Below are positions 8,375-16,826 of a stretch of DNA of 64,000 nt, piece by piece (the stretch's first letter is position 1; every line of letters begins with the position of its first letter). Made by a program: the position numbers and the translations under genes. The notes beneath the pieces are model-generated. The model ran no database searches and was not told the DNA's origin. It saw nothing but the letters and a program-made list of their open reading frames with translations. Source of the stretch: CAWBLP01 sp963789495 (GTDB taxonomy: Bacteria; Pseudomonadota; Alphaproteobacteria; Acetobacterales; Acetobacteraceae); the NCBI GenBank assembly GCA_963789495.1, contig CAWBLP010000031.1, forward strand, positions 161,270 through 225,269, in the 5' to 3' direction.

Positions 8375-9535
8375 ATGGTAGCGCGCATGGCCCCCCCTCC
8401 CCCCGTCCCTGGTCCGCAAGGACAAGGGACGGGGTTGGACGCTTCCGACGGTGCGGCGGCGGGGGCGGCGCTGGAGATCGACCTCGGCGCCATCGTTGCC
8501 AACTGGCGGCTGCTGTGCGGGCGGCACACCGCCGGGCAGGTGGCCGGGGTGGTGAAGGCCGACGGCTACGGCCTCGGCGCCGAACCGGTGGCCGCCGCCC
8601 TGTATCAAGCGGGATGCCGGCACTTCTTCGTGGCACTGCTCGACGAGGCGCTGGCCATCCGGCGCCGCCTCCCGGAGGCGATGGTCGCGGTGCTGGGCGG
8701 GCTGCTGCCCGGCAGCGAGCCGCTGTATCGCGCACACGACATCACCCCGGTGCTCGGCTCGCTGGCCGAACTTGACGCCTGGGCGGCGGCGGCGGGACAA
8801 GCGGGCCAGAAGCTGCCGGCGCTGCTGCATGTGGATACCGGGATGGCGCGGCTGGGCCTCGACCCAAGGGACCTCGCGATCCTGCAGCAGGACCACCACC
8901 GGCTGGACGCGATCGCGCTACGCTACATCCTGACCCATCTGGTCGCCTCCGAGGTGCCGGACGACCCGCTCAACCAGCTTCAGCGCGACCGCTTCGCCGC
9001 CGCCTGCGCCGGGCTGCCCGCGGCACCGCGCAGCTTCGCCAACTCCTCCGGCATCTTTCTCGGCCCGGGCTGGGGATCGGACCTCGCGCGGCCGGGTGCC
9101 GCGCTGTACGGGATCAACCCCACCCCCGGGCAGCCCAACCCGATGCAGCCGGTGCTACGCCTGCGCGCAAGAGTGCTGGCGGTGCGCGACGTCCACCCCG
9201 GCGAGAGCGTCGGCTACAATGCGACCTGGCACGCGGCCCGCCCCAGCCGGATCGCAACCGTCGGTATCGGTTATGCCGATGGCTGGCACCGTAGCCTGTC
9301 CGGCCGAGCGCGCGGGTTTTTTGACGGCACCCCGGTCCCGCTGGTAGGGCGTGTCTCCATGGACCTCACGACCTTCGATGTGACCGACGCGCCCGGCCTG
9401 ACCCCAGGCGCCTGGCTGGAGCTGATCGGCCCGCAGCAAACGCCGGACGATGTCGCCGCCGCGGCCGGCACCAACGGCTACGAGATCCTCACCTCGCTCG
9501 GCCGGCGGTTCCACCGGATCTATCGGCCGGCGTGA
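8375..9535 (+). CDS. alr: alanine racemase
   Basis: PLP enzyme supplying D-alanine for peptidoglycan. The PLP-binding lysine is in VVKADGYGLGA (Lys61), the TIM-barrel domain runs to about residue 235, and the catalytic tyrosine of the C-terminal barrel is in SVGYNATW; the GIGYADGW and GRVSMDLTTFDV signatures are clear. Length (386 residues) is normal. Two in-frame ATGs, 8375 and 8387, precede a Gly/Pro-rich leader; either could start. The stop TGA overlaps the GTG of the next gene, so alr and the MlaE-like gene are translationally coupled. Confidence 0.95.
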   Translation: MVARMAPPPPVPGPQGQGTGLDASDGAAAGAALEIDLGAIVANWRLLCGRHTAGQVAGVVKADGYGLGAEPVAAALYQAGCRHFFVALLDEALAIRRRLPEAMVAVLGGLLPGSEPLYRAHDITPVLGSLAELDAWAAAAGQAGQKLPALLHVDTGMARLGLDPRDLAILQQDHHRLDAIALRYILTHLVASEVPDDPLNQLQRDRFAAACAGLPAAPRSFANSSGIFLGPGWGSDLARPGAALYGINPTPGQPNPMQPVLRLRARVLAVRDVHPGESVGYNATWHAARPSRIATVGIGYADGWHRSLSGRARGFFDGTPVPLVGRVSMDLTTFDVTDAPGLTPGAWLELIGPQQTPDDVAAAAGTNGYEILTSLGRRFHRIYRPA

Positions 9536-10317
9536 ACGCTTTGCTGGACAGCCTGGCGGCGATCGGCCGGATGGTGATCGGCGCCTGCCGAGCGACCGGG
9601 GCGCTGGCTCAGTTCGCCCTGACCGGCGTGTCGCACCTGGTGCGGCCGCCCTTCTACGGCCGGCTGTTCCTGCAAGCCCTGCTGCAGATCGGCTATTTCA
9701 GCCTGCCCGTGGTGGCACTGACCGCGGTGTTCACCGGCATGGTGCTGGCACTGCAATCCTATACCGGCTTCTCCCGCTACTCGGCGGAAAGTGCCATTCC
9801 CAACATCGTCGTGCTGTCGATCACCCGCGAGCTGGGGCCGGTGCTGGCCGGGCTGATGGTGGCGGGCCGCATCGGTGCCGCGATGGCGGCGGAGATCGGC
9901 ACCATGCGGGTGTCCGACCAGATCGACGCGCTGACCACGCTCTCCACCAAGCCGATGAAATACCTGGTGGCGCCGCGGCTGCTGGCGGGCACGATCGCAC
10001 TGCCGATGCTGGTGGTGGTGGCGGACGTGCTGGGCGTGATGGGCGGGTTCATCGTCTCGACCCTGAAACTGGGGTTCAACGACGCGACCTACCTGAAGAA
10101 CACGCTGGATTTCATGCGCACCGACGACGTGGTGTCGGGCCTGGTCAAGGCCGCGGTGTTCGGCTTCGTGATCACGCTGATGGGCTGCTACCAGGGCTAT
10201 AACAGCCGGGGCGGCGCGCAGGGCGTCGGTTCGGCGACCACCGGGGCGGTGGTCAGTGCCTCGATCCTGATCCTGGCGCTGGACTACATCATGACGGAGC
10301 TGTTCTTCGTGCGGTGA
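9532..10317 (+). CDS. mlaE: MlaE-family ABC transporter permease (lipid transport)
   Basis: A 261-residue inner-membrane permease of the Mla/Tgt type, which moves phospholipids or sterol-like lipids between membranes. About five hydrophobic segments and the family signature TRELGPVLAGLMVAGRIGAAMAAEIGTM (quoted here only as the core ELGPVLAGLMVAGR) are present, together with EQID-like DQIDAL and the DYIMTELFF ending. It starts with GTG overlapping the alr stop. Usually an ATPase (mlaF) and a substrate-binding mlaD follow at once; here the next gene is a pentapeptide-repeat protein, so the partners must be elsewhere. Confidence 0.9.
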   Translation: MNALLDSLAAIGRMVIGACRATGALAQFALTGVSHLVRPPFYGRLFLQALLQIGYFSLPVVALTAVFTGMVLALQSYTGFSRYSAESAIPNIVVLSITRELGPVLAGLMVAGRIGAAMAAEIGTMRVSDQIDALTTLSTKPMKYLVAPRLLAGTIALPMLVVVADVLGVMGGFIVSTLKLGFNDATYLKNTLDFMRTDDVVSGLVKAAVFGFVITLMGCYQGYNSRGGAQGVGSATTGAVVSASILILALDYIMTELFFVR

Positions 10318-10402
10318 CCGTCCGGGGCGTTGCCGCGCCGCGCTTAAGCCAATCTTCATCTGCAGCCGGCAAGACATTGTCTGCTTTGCAGATTGGCGGT
10401 CG

Positions 10403-11749
10403 ATGGCGTTTCGCATCAGGAACCAGGCCCTGCTCGGGCCGGAGGGACGTGAGGAGCGTATCCTCGGCGAAGCGGAGCTCGGCCGCATCCTCGACCGGCA
10501 TCGCGCCTTCCTCGGCGGCGTCCCCGGCGGACTGCGGGCGATCCTGAAATACACCAACCTCTCCGGCATGGACCTGTCCGGCCGCTGCCTGGCCGATGCC
10601 GATCTCAGCGGCGCGCTGCTGCAGCAGACCAACCTCGAGCGCGCCGACCTGCGCGGTATCAACCTGTTCGGCGCCGACCTGACCCGCGCCGCCCTCACCG
10701 AGGTCTGCCTGGAGCGCGCCGACCTGCGTGGCGCCACCATGCGGGACGCCAACCTGCTGCGCGCCGACCTCACCCGGGCCGATCTGCGGGCCGGAGTGCT
10801 GATGGCCGCGACCAATGGCGACCTGCAACACAGCCATGCCGACCACGGCACCGTGCTGTCCGGCGCCACGGCCCACGGCGCGCGCATGCAGCTTGCCCGG
10901 CTGTCGCAATCGGTGCTGCGCCAGGCGGACCTGCGCGATGCCGACCTGCGCGGCGCCACCCTCGCCGGCACCGACCTGTCGCTGACCGACCTGACCGGTT
11001 GCAATCTGCAGGACGCCGACCTGACCGGCGCCAACCTGGCGGGCGCCATCCTGGAAGGCACCGTGCTGACCGGCGCCACGCTGACCGGGGCGGTGCTGGA
11101 CGGGGTGAGCCTGATCGGCGTGGTGCTGGACCAGGTCGATTTCGGCCGCGCCCGGACCCACAACATGGGCGTGCCGCGGCGCCCGGACCGCAACGTGCGG
11201 GAGGTGATTCAGCAACACGGGCTGTGGGTCGCGAGCGATGGCCGGGACGGCGTGCGCGCGGACCTGTCCGGCCTGGATGTCACCGGCATGGACCTGCACG
11301 GTGTCGAGCTCGGCGCGGCCAACCTGCGCGGCGCCGTGCTGCGGCGCGCCACCCTCGCCGGCGCGTCGCTGGCGATGGCGGACCTGTCGCTGGTGGACGC
11401 CCGGCAGACCGACCTGACCGGCGCGGACCTGCGCGGCACCCAGATGGAGCGGGCGATCCTGATGGGCGCCACCATGCTGCGCGCCCGCTGCGGCCGGATG
11501 CCGATCCGCGGCCATACCGACTGCCCGACCAACCTGGTGCAGGCCCGCCTCGCCTCCGCCTGCCTGGCCAATGCCGACCTGACCCACGCGCAGATGATGG
11601 GCGCCGACCTGTCGCATGCCGATCTGCGCGGGGCCGATCTCAGCGGCGCGTCGCTGTGTGAGGCGATCATGGACGGGGTGGACATGCGCCTGGTGCGGCT
11701 CGACGGCGCCGACCTGACCGACTGCAGGGGAATCGTCGGCCGAAGCTAG
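10403..11749 (+). CDS. pentapeptide-repeat protein
   Basis: A 448-residue protein made of A(D/N)LXX pentapeptides in two blocks (about residues 50-250 and 290-445), for example ADLRGINLFGADLTRAALTE, expected to fold as two right-handed quadrilateral beta-helices. They are separated by a non-repeat linker that contains NVREVIQQHGLWVASDG. The N-terminal 45 residues are not repetitive. No signal peptide or membrane anchor is seen, so it is probably cytoplasmic. Function of such proteins is rarely known (some are DNA mimics protecting gyrase); no gyrase-related context is visible. The start ATG gives MAFRIRNQALLGPEGREERI. Confidence 0.85.
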   Translation: MAFRIRNQALLGPEGREERILGEAELGRILDRHRAFLGGVPGGLRAILKYTNLSGMDLSGRCLADADLSGALLQQTNLERADLRGINLFGADLTRAALTEVCLERADLRGATMRDANLLRADLTRADLRAGVLMAATNGDLQHSHADHGTVLSGATAHGARMQLARLSQSVLRQADLRDADLRGATLAGTDLSLTDLTGCNLQDADLTGANLAGAILEGTVLTGATLTGAVLDGVSLIGVVLDQVDFGRARTHNMGVPRRPDRNVREVIQQHGLWVASDGRDGVRADLSGLDVTGMDLHGVELGAANLRGAVLRRATLAGASLAMADLSLVDARQTDLTGADLRGTQMERAILMGATMLRARCGRMPIRGHTDCPTNLVQARLASACLANADLTHAQMMGADLSHADLRGADLSGASLCEAIMDGVDMRLVRLDGADLTDCRGIVGRS

Positions 11750-11839
11750 CGCAACCACCCGGGGACAGCACCGGTTCGCCGCGACACGCCGCCGTGCGGT
11801 GCCGGCGCACCCGGCGCGGCGTGCGGCCGGCGGGCCGGA

Positions 11840-12448
11840 TCAGCCGCGCAGCATCGCCGCCATCTGGTCGAGGCTGCGGATGCGCGCATACATCTTCATC
11901 GCGGTGTCGAGGCTGTAGGCATGCGCGGCCGCATCGCCGCCCCAGCAGCACTCCCGCACCACGACCGCGGCCAGGTCCTGATTGAACGCCTCGCGCACGC
12001 TGGTTTCCACGCCGCGGTTGGTGGCGCCGCCGCCGATGACGATGGTGTCGCGCCGCAGCATGCGCAGCAGTTCCCCCACCCCGGTGCCGTGGAACGCACT
12101 CGGGCGGCGCTTGAGGAACACGTAATCCTGCGGCTGCGGCGCGATCTCGTCGGGGAAGCCCGCGTCGGGCGTGCCCTCGATGGCGTTGGTAAGCGGCGGA
12201 ACGCCGGTTTCCGCCGACAGGTCGGTGGGCAGCAGCACGACGTCGGCGCCGTCGGCGCGGCTGACCGGGGTGGTGTAGATCACCGGCAGGCCAGCGGCGC
12301 GGGCGAGTGCGATCAGCCGCACCCAGGCGTCCAGCACCGGGCGGATGGCGGCGGCGCGGGCGGGGTTGGCGGGGGTGAGCGCGCGGCGGCAGACATCGTA
12401 GGCGATGAGGGCCGAGCGGCGCGGGTCGATGCGGTCGGCGTCTGGCAT
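11840..12448 (-). CDS. isochorismatase-like hydrolase lacking the catalytic cysteine
   Basis: A 202-residue Rossmann-like hydrolase. The catalytic-triad Asp is in SALIAYDV (Asp18) and the Lys in FLKRRPSAFHGT (Lys113). Family members acting as amidases carry Cys in the pattern ATNxCVExTxRDA; here the sequence is ATNRGVETSVREA, with Gly146 at the Cys position. True isochorismatases of the PhzD/EntB type also lack that Cys, so vinyl-ether hydrolysis rather than amide hydrolysis is possible, but no phenazine or siderophore genes are nearby. It stands alone between a pentapeptide protein (convergent) and an IS5-family element. Confidence 0.8.
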   Translation of the reverse strand: MPDADRIDPRRSALIAYDVCRRALTPANPARAAAIRPVLDAWVRLIALARAAGLPVIYTTPVSRADGADVVLLPTDLSAETGVPPLTNAIEGTPDAGFPDEIAPQPQDYVFLKRRPSAFHGTGVGELLRMLRRDTIVIGGGATNRGVETSVREAFNQDLAAVVVRECCWGGDAAAHAYSLDTAMKMYARIRSLDQMAAMLRG

Positions 12449-12569
12449 GGGGTGGTCCTTGGGCTCGTTGGGGGGCCAGAGGGTAGCCGGGTGCGGGGGG
12501 AAGGCAACGGGTGGGGCGGAGTGGGGTGAGATGGAGCGTAGGGATGCATGTCCAGCATCGTTTATGTCT

Positions 12570-13501
12570 GAGAGTCCGACTCGAAATTCGCGTTGCGCTC
12601 AGCCTCTCGCCAATCGGCGGGTCAGTAGCCGAATGTGTGCCAACAGGACCCATGCGGCGGCGCTTTCGATGCAGCCCTCGAAATCCTTTGCCAGGCGCCG
12701 ACAGCGGCCGAGCCAGGCAAAGGTTCGCTCCACCACCCATCGCTTCGGGATCACCTCAAATCCTTCGGCCTTGTCGGAGCGCTTGACGATCTCCAGCGTC
12801 CAGTTGCCATGTCCCTCCAGCGCCCGGCGCAGCTTGCCCCCGGCATAGCCGCCATCGGCGAACACGTGGCGCAGCCAGGGATAGAGTTTGCGAACCGACG
12901 CCAGCACGCTGACCGCTCCGTCGCGGTCCTGGATGCTCGCCATGTGGATGATCAAACCAACCAGGTGCCCGGCGGTGTCGGTCAGGATATGGCGCTTGCG
13001 TCCGTTGAGCTTTTTGCCGCCATCGTAGCCACGCGGGCCGCCCGCTTCGGTGGTTTTGGCCGACTGGCTGTCGATCACGCCCGCGGTCGGACTCGCTTCA
13101 CGTCCCATCTTCTCGCGCGCATCCATCACCAGGGCGTGGTTGATCCGTTCCCACACGCCCCGGTCGCGCCAGGCGTAGAAATAGCCCTGGACCGTCGAAT
13201 ATGGCGGGAAGTCTTTGGGGATCTGCCGCCATTGGCAACCGGTGGAGGCCATATAGAGCAGCGCATTGACCACCTCGCGCAGCGCCCGCTTGCGCGGACG
13301 GCCTCGCTGATTGGGTGGCGGCATGAACGGTTCGACCAGCAACCACTCCGCGTCGGTCAGGTCGCTTGTGTAGCGCAGTCCAGCCCGCAGATAGTGCGGG
13401 CGAGTGATCTCGGTCCAGGGCATCGCAAATCCGCAGTCTGTCGCAAGCCTACGGAATCGCTCCTGACGGGATCACTCAACCGATTTTTCGGTCAGGCTCT
13501 G
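12570..13501 (-). mobile_element. IS5-family insertion sequence
   Basis: The left end GAGAGTCCGACTCGAAATTC (from 12570) and the right end, whose complement reads CAGAGCCTGACCGAAAAATC (to 13501), form imperfect inverted repeats flanking one transposase gene. Target duplication could not be decided. The element marks the left edge of the less GC-rich island that runs to about 18 kb. Confidence 0.75.
12599..13423 (-). CDS. IS5-family transposase
   Basis: A 274-residue DDE transposase, apparently complete. An N-terminal DUF4096-like domain (LTDAEWLLVEPFMPP, GRPRKRALREVVNALLYM, GCQWRQIPKDFPPYSTV) is followed by the catalytic domain: Asp in GVIDSQSAKT, Asp in HVFADGGYAGGKL and Glu in RWVVERTFAWLGRCRRL. 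The length and uninterrupted frame suggest it may be active. Confidence 0.92.
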   Translation of the reverse strand: MPWTEITRPHYLRAGLRYTSDLTDAEWLLVEPFMPPPNQRGRPRKRALREVVNALLYMASTGCQWRQIPKDFPPYSTVQGYFYAWRDRGVWERINHALVMDAREKMGREASPTAGVIDSQSAKTTEAGGPRGYDGGKKLNGRKRHILTDTAGHLVGLIIHMASIQDRDGAVSVLASVRKLYPWLRHVFADGGYAGGKLRRALEGHGNWTLEIVKRSDKAEGFEVIPKRWVVERTFAWLGRCRRLAKDFEGCIESAAAWVLLAHIRLLTRRLARG

Positions 13502-13605
13502 AGATGTGCTACATGGTAGTTGGCGTTGAAAGGCTCGCTTGATGTGGAGGGATAGGTTACACGTCCATTACAATTTAAACATAGGTGGGGGTATATTGTG
13601 AGCGG

Positions 13606-14436
13606 TCACGGCGGTTTCGAAGGTGGTTGAATTACATTCCCTTCGCGGGTGACGACCGAGCCGGCCTGAAAATTCCTATTACCCCAGTCGCGTTCCCACG
13701 GCTGGCAGGTTTGCGAACGATCTTTGCAGGGCGGCGCGGTGACAAGTAATTTGTTTATCTGCGTAGCTTTGTGGGGGGCTCTCCGAATTGCTTCCCCGCC
13801 AACCAATGCGCCGCCAATGAACAATGCGACGCTGGCAAGGCACAAGACAATCGCTACATATCGCTCCCAAATCCACCACAAGCGCAATCGTGCGGCACGT
13901 CGGCGGGCTACCTTCGCGTGCTTGGCCATTTCCTGAGCCTGTGGCGGGAAATATTTGCCCTGAATGGTGCGAGCGGTGTGAACAGCATTAGAATAGAAGT
14001 AATCTGCCTTATGAGCAAGCGCGAAAAATGCACAAATACTCGCGACGCTCGCGCTGCAAAGGCCACCCACAAACAGCCCGGCAGTAAGGAGGAGAAGGGA
14101 GTGTAATCTTTCTGCATCAATATTGAACAGCGCAACGACGGCCGGAATGGCGATGATGCCACCACCGTTGAGGATGAACCCGGACTTGATGACCATTTGA
14201 GCAAGCGCTACTGCCGAGCTTTCACCCAATTTGGCCGCTTCCAAATCCGCCGCCATCTCGGTTTCACGTTCTTCCCGATACTCCTTGCGAACGTCGCGGT
14301 GCTCGATCCATTGGGGAGAAATTAGCGGAGGGCATTGCCCCGGCTGGCCTGGTACCGGCTGGGGCTGCTGTTGCCCTTGAGTCCACCGCGCCGATATTCG
14401 CCATGTGGTCGGATGCGATGGGCCTGGGTCGTTCAT
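13606..14436 (-). CDS. hypothetical membrane protein
   Basis: I do not recognise this 276-residue protein. The first 85 residues are hydrophilic and Pro/Gln/Glu-rich. They are followed by hydrophobic segments around GIIAIPAVVALF, LLLLTAGLFVGGLCSASVAS and YVAIVLCLASVALFIGGALV, with a basic KHAKVARRRAARLR stretch between, and a polar C-terminal tail. The ATG at 14436 overlaps the stop of a small HTH reading frame (ATGA), which favours it over an upstream in-frame start at 14562. It is the last gene of a minus-strand run starting at 17518. Codon and base composition are less GC-rich than the housekeeping genes. Confidence 0.6.
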   Translation of the reverse strand: MNDPGPSHPTTWRISARWTQGQQQPQPVPGQPGQCPPLISPQWIEHRDVRKEYREERETEMAADLEAAKLGESSAVALAQMVIKSGFILNGGGIIAIPAVVALFNIDAERLHSLLLLTAGLFVGGLCSASVASICAFFALAHKADYFYSNAVHTARTIQGKYFPPQAQEMAKHAKVARRRAARLRLWWIWERYVAIVLCLASVALFIGGALVGGEAIRRAPHKATQINKLLVTAPPCKDRSQTCQPWERDWGNRNFQAGSVVTREGNVIQPPSKPP

Positions 14437-14567
14437 ATCGCCATCCGCGGAATCGTGCTGTTGTGGACGTTGTAGCTCCGCGCAATTTTCCGCACCGTCT
14501 CGCCGCTGTCTTTCGGCCAGATCGTCTCGACGCATCGACGTCGAGCGGCCTTCAGCTTGCACCCCAT
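14433..14567 (-). CDS. small HTH peptide resembling a serine-resolvase C-terminus
   Basis: A 44-residue frame starting MGCKLKAARRRCVETIW and containing GETVRKIARSYNVHNSTIPR. That is very close to the C-terminal helix-turn-helix of Tn3/invertase-type resolvases (GExxREIARSYNVxHSTISRL). No catalytic resolvase domain lies upstream, so this is either a remnant of a recombinase gene or a free-standing HTH peptide embedded in the operon. It sits between the stop of the upstream gene (14570) and the ATG of the downstream gene (14436, overlapping). Confidence 0.45.
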   Translation of the reverse strand: MGCKLKAARRRCVETIWPKDSGETVRKIARSYNVHNSTIPRMAI

Positions 14568-14808
14568 CTTCACGCCTCGCGCGAGGGTGTGTTCTCGCCC
14601 CTCTCCGGTGCGATGCCGTGGCGTCCGCCCATACGGATGGTGGCTAGCTTCCGCAGCTCCGCAATAGCTTCCTTCGCTGCTCGTTTGGCGTCTGTGCGAT
14701 TCAACCCACGTTCGCGCATTTGAACCGCCGTGTATCGAGAATAGAGTCTATCCCAGAATCTTCCGCCGAATCCGGTATCAGGCACTTCCAAAATGACCTT
14801 GGGCACAT

Positions 14809-15857
14809 TAGACCCGTTGCGAAAGTCGGCTCCCCGGTCACCGGTGTCCGGCGCGTTCTCACCGGCGGCGTTTCCCTCACCTGATCAGAACGGTCCGAAC
14901 CCAGCTTGCAGGTTCACCAGTCCCGCGATGATGGAGATTTTGGTGTGATGCGTCCCAAGTGGGTTGCGAAACCGCTCAGCAGCGATCCTGAACCGCTTCG
15001 TTCGTCCGATCCGGTGCTCAACCCTGACACGGAATCCACTCAGTCCACGGTTATATGCCTTCTCCTCATCAGTGAGTTTCCCGTTCTTTGGCTTCTTGTA
15101 TGGACATTCCAGGTTCCGATGTTCCTTGTCGTACCCCTGGTACGCACTGTCCGCGTAGAGCCGTGCCTTCCTCGGCAGCTTTGGTCCATTGCGACGGATC
15201 GCCAGGTCATGGTGACTGCCGGGGTGAGAGGGCGAGGCGCTGACGATACGACGATTCCGGGTAACGATGTATTCGGTCTTCACCGTATGGCGCTTCTTCT
15301 TGCCGGAGTAATGCTCTCGCTGTTTGGCGTCCGTGTCAGGACGCTGGATCGGCTGCTCGGTGCAATCGACGATCAGGGCCTCGGCCTCGTTCCGACTGAT
15401 TTTGGGCTTCCGTCCAACCCCGATCAGCGGCCGGGCGAGCTTTTCGATCCGCTGGATCGCTCGGCAGATCGCGCTTTTGTTGACGTTGTAGAAGAAGCCC
15501 AGGAACTCCTGGGTGATGTAGCAACGATAATAGATCAGCATGATCAAAAGATGATCTTCCAAACCACCGACGTCCCAGGGGCGGCCGGATTTGGCCTTGT
15601 GCAGCTGAGCTTTCTCCCAGGGGTCCGCGAGTTGCTTCAGCATTTTGTCGAACGTGGCGACGCTGACCCCGGTCAGGCGGACGAAGCTCGTGTTGGCGCG
15701 CAACCGGGCAGCGGAGAACGGACGGGACATCGGGCCGGTACCTTCATGAAGAAGGTTCTCGACGAATCGAATCGTCCCGTGACCTGTCAAGCTCGGCCGC
15801 GCCGGCTCAGCTCACCGACGGAGAGCCGCTAACGTACTCATTTTCGCAACGGGTCTA
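14809..15857 (-). mobile_element. IS5-family insertion sequence with perfect 16-bp ends and TA duplication
   Basis: TAGACCCGTTGCGAAA at 14809-14824 is exactly mirrored at 15842-15857. The terminal TA is duplicated on both sides if the inverted repeats are taken as GACCCGTTGCGAAA. Removal restores the frame of the host gene, which confirms both ends. Confidence 0.88.
14885..15730 (-). CDS. IS5-family transposase (DDE_Tnp_4 type)
   Basis: A 281-residue transposase of the plant-Harbinger-like DDE group of IS5. It has an N-terminal HTH region (LTGVSVATFDKMLKQLADPW, GLEDHLLIMLIYYRCYITQE), the first Asp in ALIVDCTEQPIQRP, the second in RLYADSAYQGYDKEH, and the Glu in RVRVEHRIGRTKRFRI. ATG at 15730 (MSRPFSAARLRANTSF) is preferred to the longer open frame. 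The gene is intact. Confidence 0.92.
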   Translation of the reverse strand: MSRPFSAARLRANTSFVRLTGVSVATFDKMLKQLADPWEKAQLHKAKSGRPWDVGGLEDHLLIMLIYYRCYITQEFLGFFYNVNKSAICRAIQRIEKLARPLIGVGRKPKISRNEAEALIVDCTEQPIQRPDTDAKQREHYSGKKKRHTVKTEYIVTRNRRIVSASPSHPGSHHDLAIRRNGPKLPRKARLYADSAYQGYDKEHRNLECPYKKPKNGKLTDEEKAYNRGLSGFRVRVEHRIGRTKRFRIAAERFRNPLGTHHTKISIIAGLVNLQAGFGPF

Positions 15858-16253
15858 TTCACATCCTGCTTCAAGCGATCACCCTCGCGTCCGGCCTGAA
15901 TGTAAAGAGCCTTGGTGGCGAGTATCTGTTCGACAAGAACCCCGTGATTCGTCTTAAGATCAAACTCGACGATAATAACCAATTCGGCAGGACGTAAGAA
16001 CGACAGGATGAGCGCAACGGTATTGTCGTGACTGATGAGCTGACCCCATTGGCACTTCACATCTCCTGCGTTGACGTATTGATGGACGAGAAGATACTCC
16101 TCGAAGTCTGGTCGGCTGCTAGTGTCAAGGATCACCAAGGGAATCAGCCGCCCTTCGCCCAGACCAACGGTAGCGATGGCACCGTCTGCAACAATGCGAA
16201 GGGCATCCTTTTCACGCTCTTGGGTCACCTGGATGAATCCAGTGCGGAATTGG

Positions 16254-16826
16254 CTAAACAGCATGGCGCTTCTCAGTGACCACGAGAGCATCAACGCTCG
16301 TCTCGGCTTGATGACTGTCCGTCAGAACAATCTGATAGCCATCGATCCTGCGTCCGCCGAGAAAGCTGGGTTTAAGGACGAAATCACACCAGCCGGATGC
16401 GGTATCGTGCGCCGCAATTCGGAACGGTGCTATCAGCCGACGATGATCGCTTTTCGGGACACAGAAGCCAACTGACGGCGGCAACTTTACCGTCATCGGT
16501 ACATCGCCGTCGATGAGGTAGCGCAGATGCATTTCAATCTGCGCTATCGCATTGTCCGAATTCGTCGGATTTCCTACCGACAACGAAAAAGAATAGACGC
16601 GATCACCTGCGGTCAAGCTTTCAAAGTGGCTGTCCAACAACCTCGGAACAAGCCGAGGCTGTTTCCGCTGTTCCTGTTGTTCCGATAGTCGCAGTGCGCG
16701 TGAGGATACCCTGAAACTCCCGACAGCAACGACAAGGGCGGCGACTGCCGTGACGGCAACCACAATGTCCGTCCAATCTTTGGCTAACATTTTTAAGATG
16801 GCTTGGGCTTCTTCGATCATTCGCAA
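16254..16826 (-). CDS. hypothetical protein with one N-terminal membrane segment
   Basis: Unrecognised, 190 residues. One transmembrane helix (DIVVAVTAVAALVVAVGSF) is followed by a short basic/coiled stretch (SSRALRLSEQQEQRKQPRLV). The remaining beta-rich domain (VYSFSLSVGNPTNSDNAIAQ, DGYQIVLTDSHQ) is of the kind often seen in small anchored hypothetical proteins. The 3' end overlaps the next gene and the 5' end overlaps the previous one by 10 bases, so the three genes 17518-14570 are almost certainly one transcript. Confidence 0.6.
   Translation of the reverse strand: MRMIEEAQAILKMLAKDWTDIVVAVTAVAALVVAVGSFRVSSRALRLSEQQEQRKQPRLVPRLLDSHFESLTAGDRVYSFSLSVGNPTNSDNAIAQIEMHLRYLIDGDVPMTVKLPPSVGFCVPKSDHRRLIAPFRIAAHDTASGWCDFVLKPSFLGGRRIDGYQIVLTDSHQAETSVDALVVTEKRHAV

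Larger units (their letters stand above)
14570..16294 (-). pseudogene. unknown gene split by an IS5-family element
   Basis: The 5' part (16294 to 15858) encodes an alpha/beta-looking protein with VTQEREKDALRIVADGAIAT, LIPLVILDTSSRP and ELVIIVEFDLKTNHGVLVEQ. It reads RLKQDVN at the IS boundary. The 3' part (14808 to 14570) reads NVPKVILEVPDTGFGGRFWD and ends TPSREA. Cutting out the element together with one copy of the TA duplication joins the two in the same frame (QDVN-NVPKV), giving about 225 residues. No family was recognised. The 5' end overlaps the upstream gene by about 40 bases, as in a co-transcribed pair. In its present state the protein would be truncated with an IS-encoded tail. 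Confidence 0.75.

Noticed and set aside
9520..11758. long minus-strand frames opposite mlaE and the pentapeptide gene
   Set aside because: Periodic His/Gly/Val text produced by the GC-rich pentapeptide codons read backwards.
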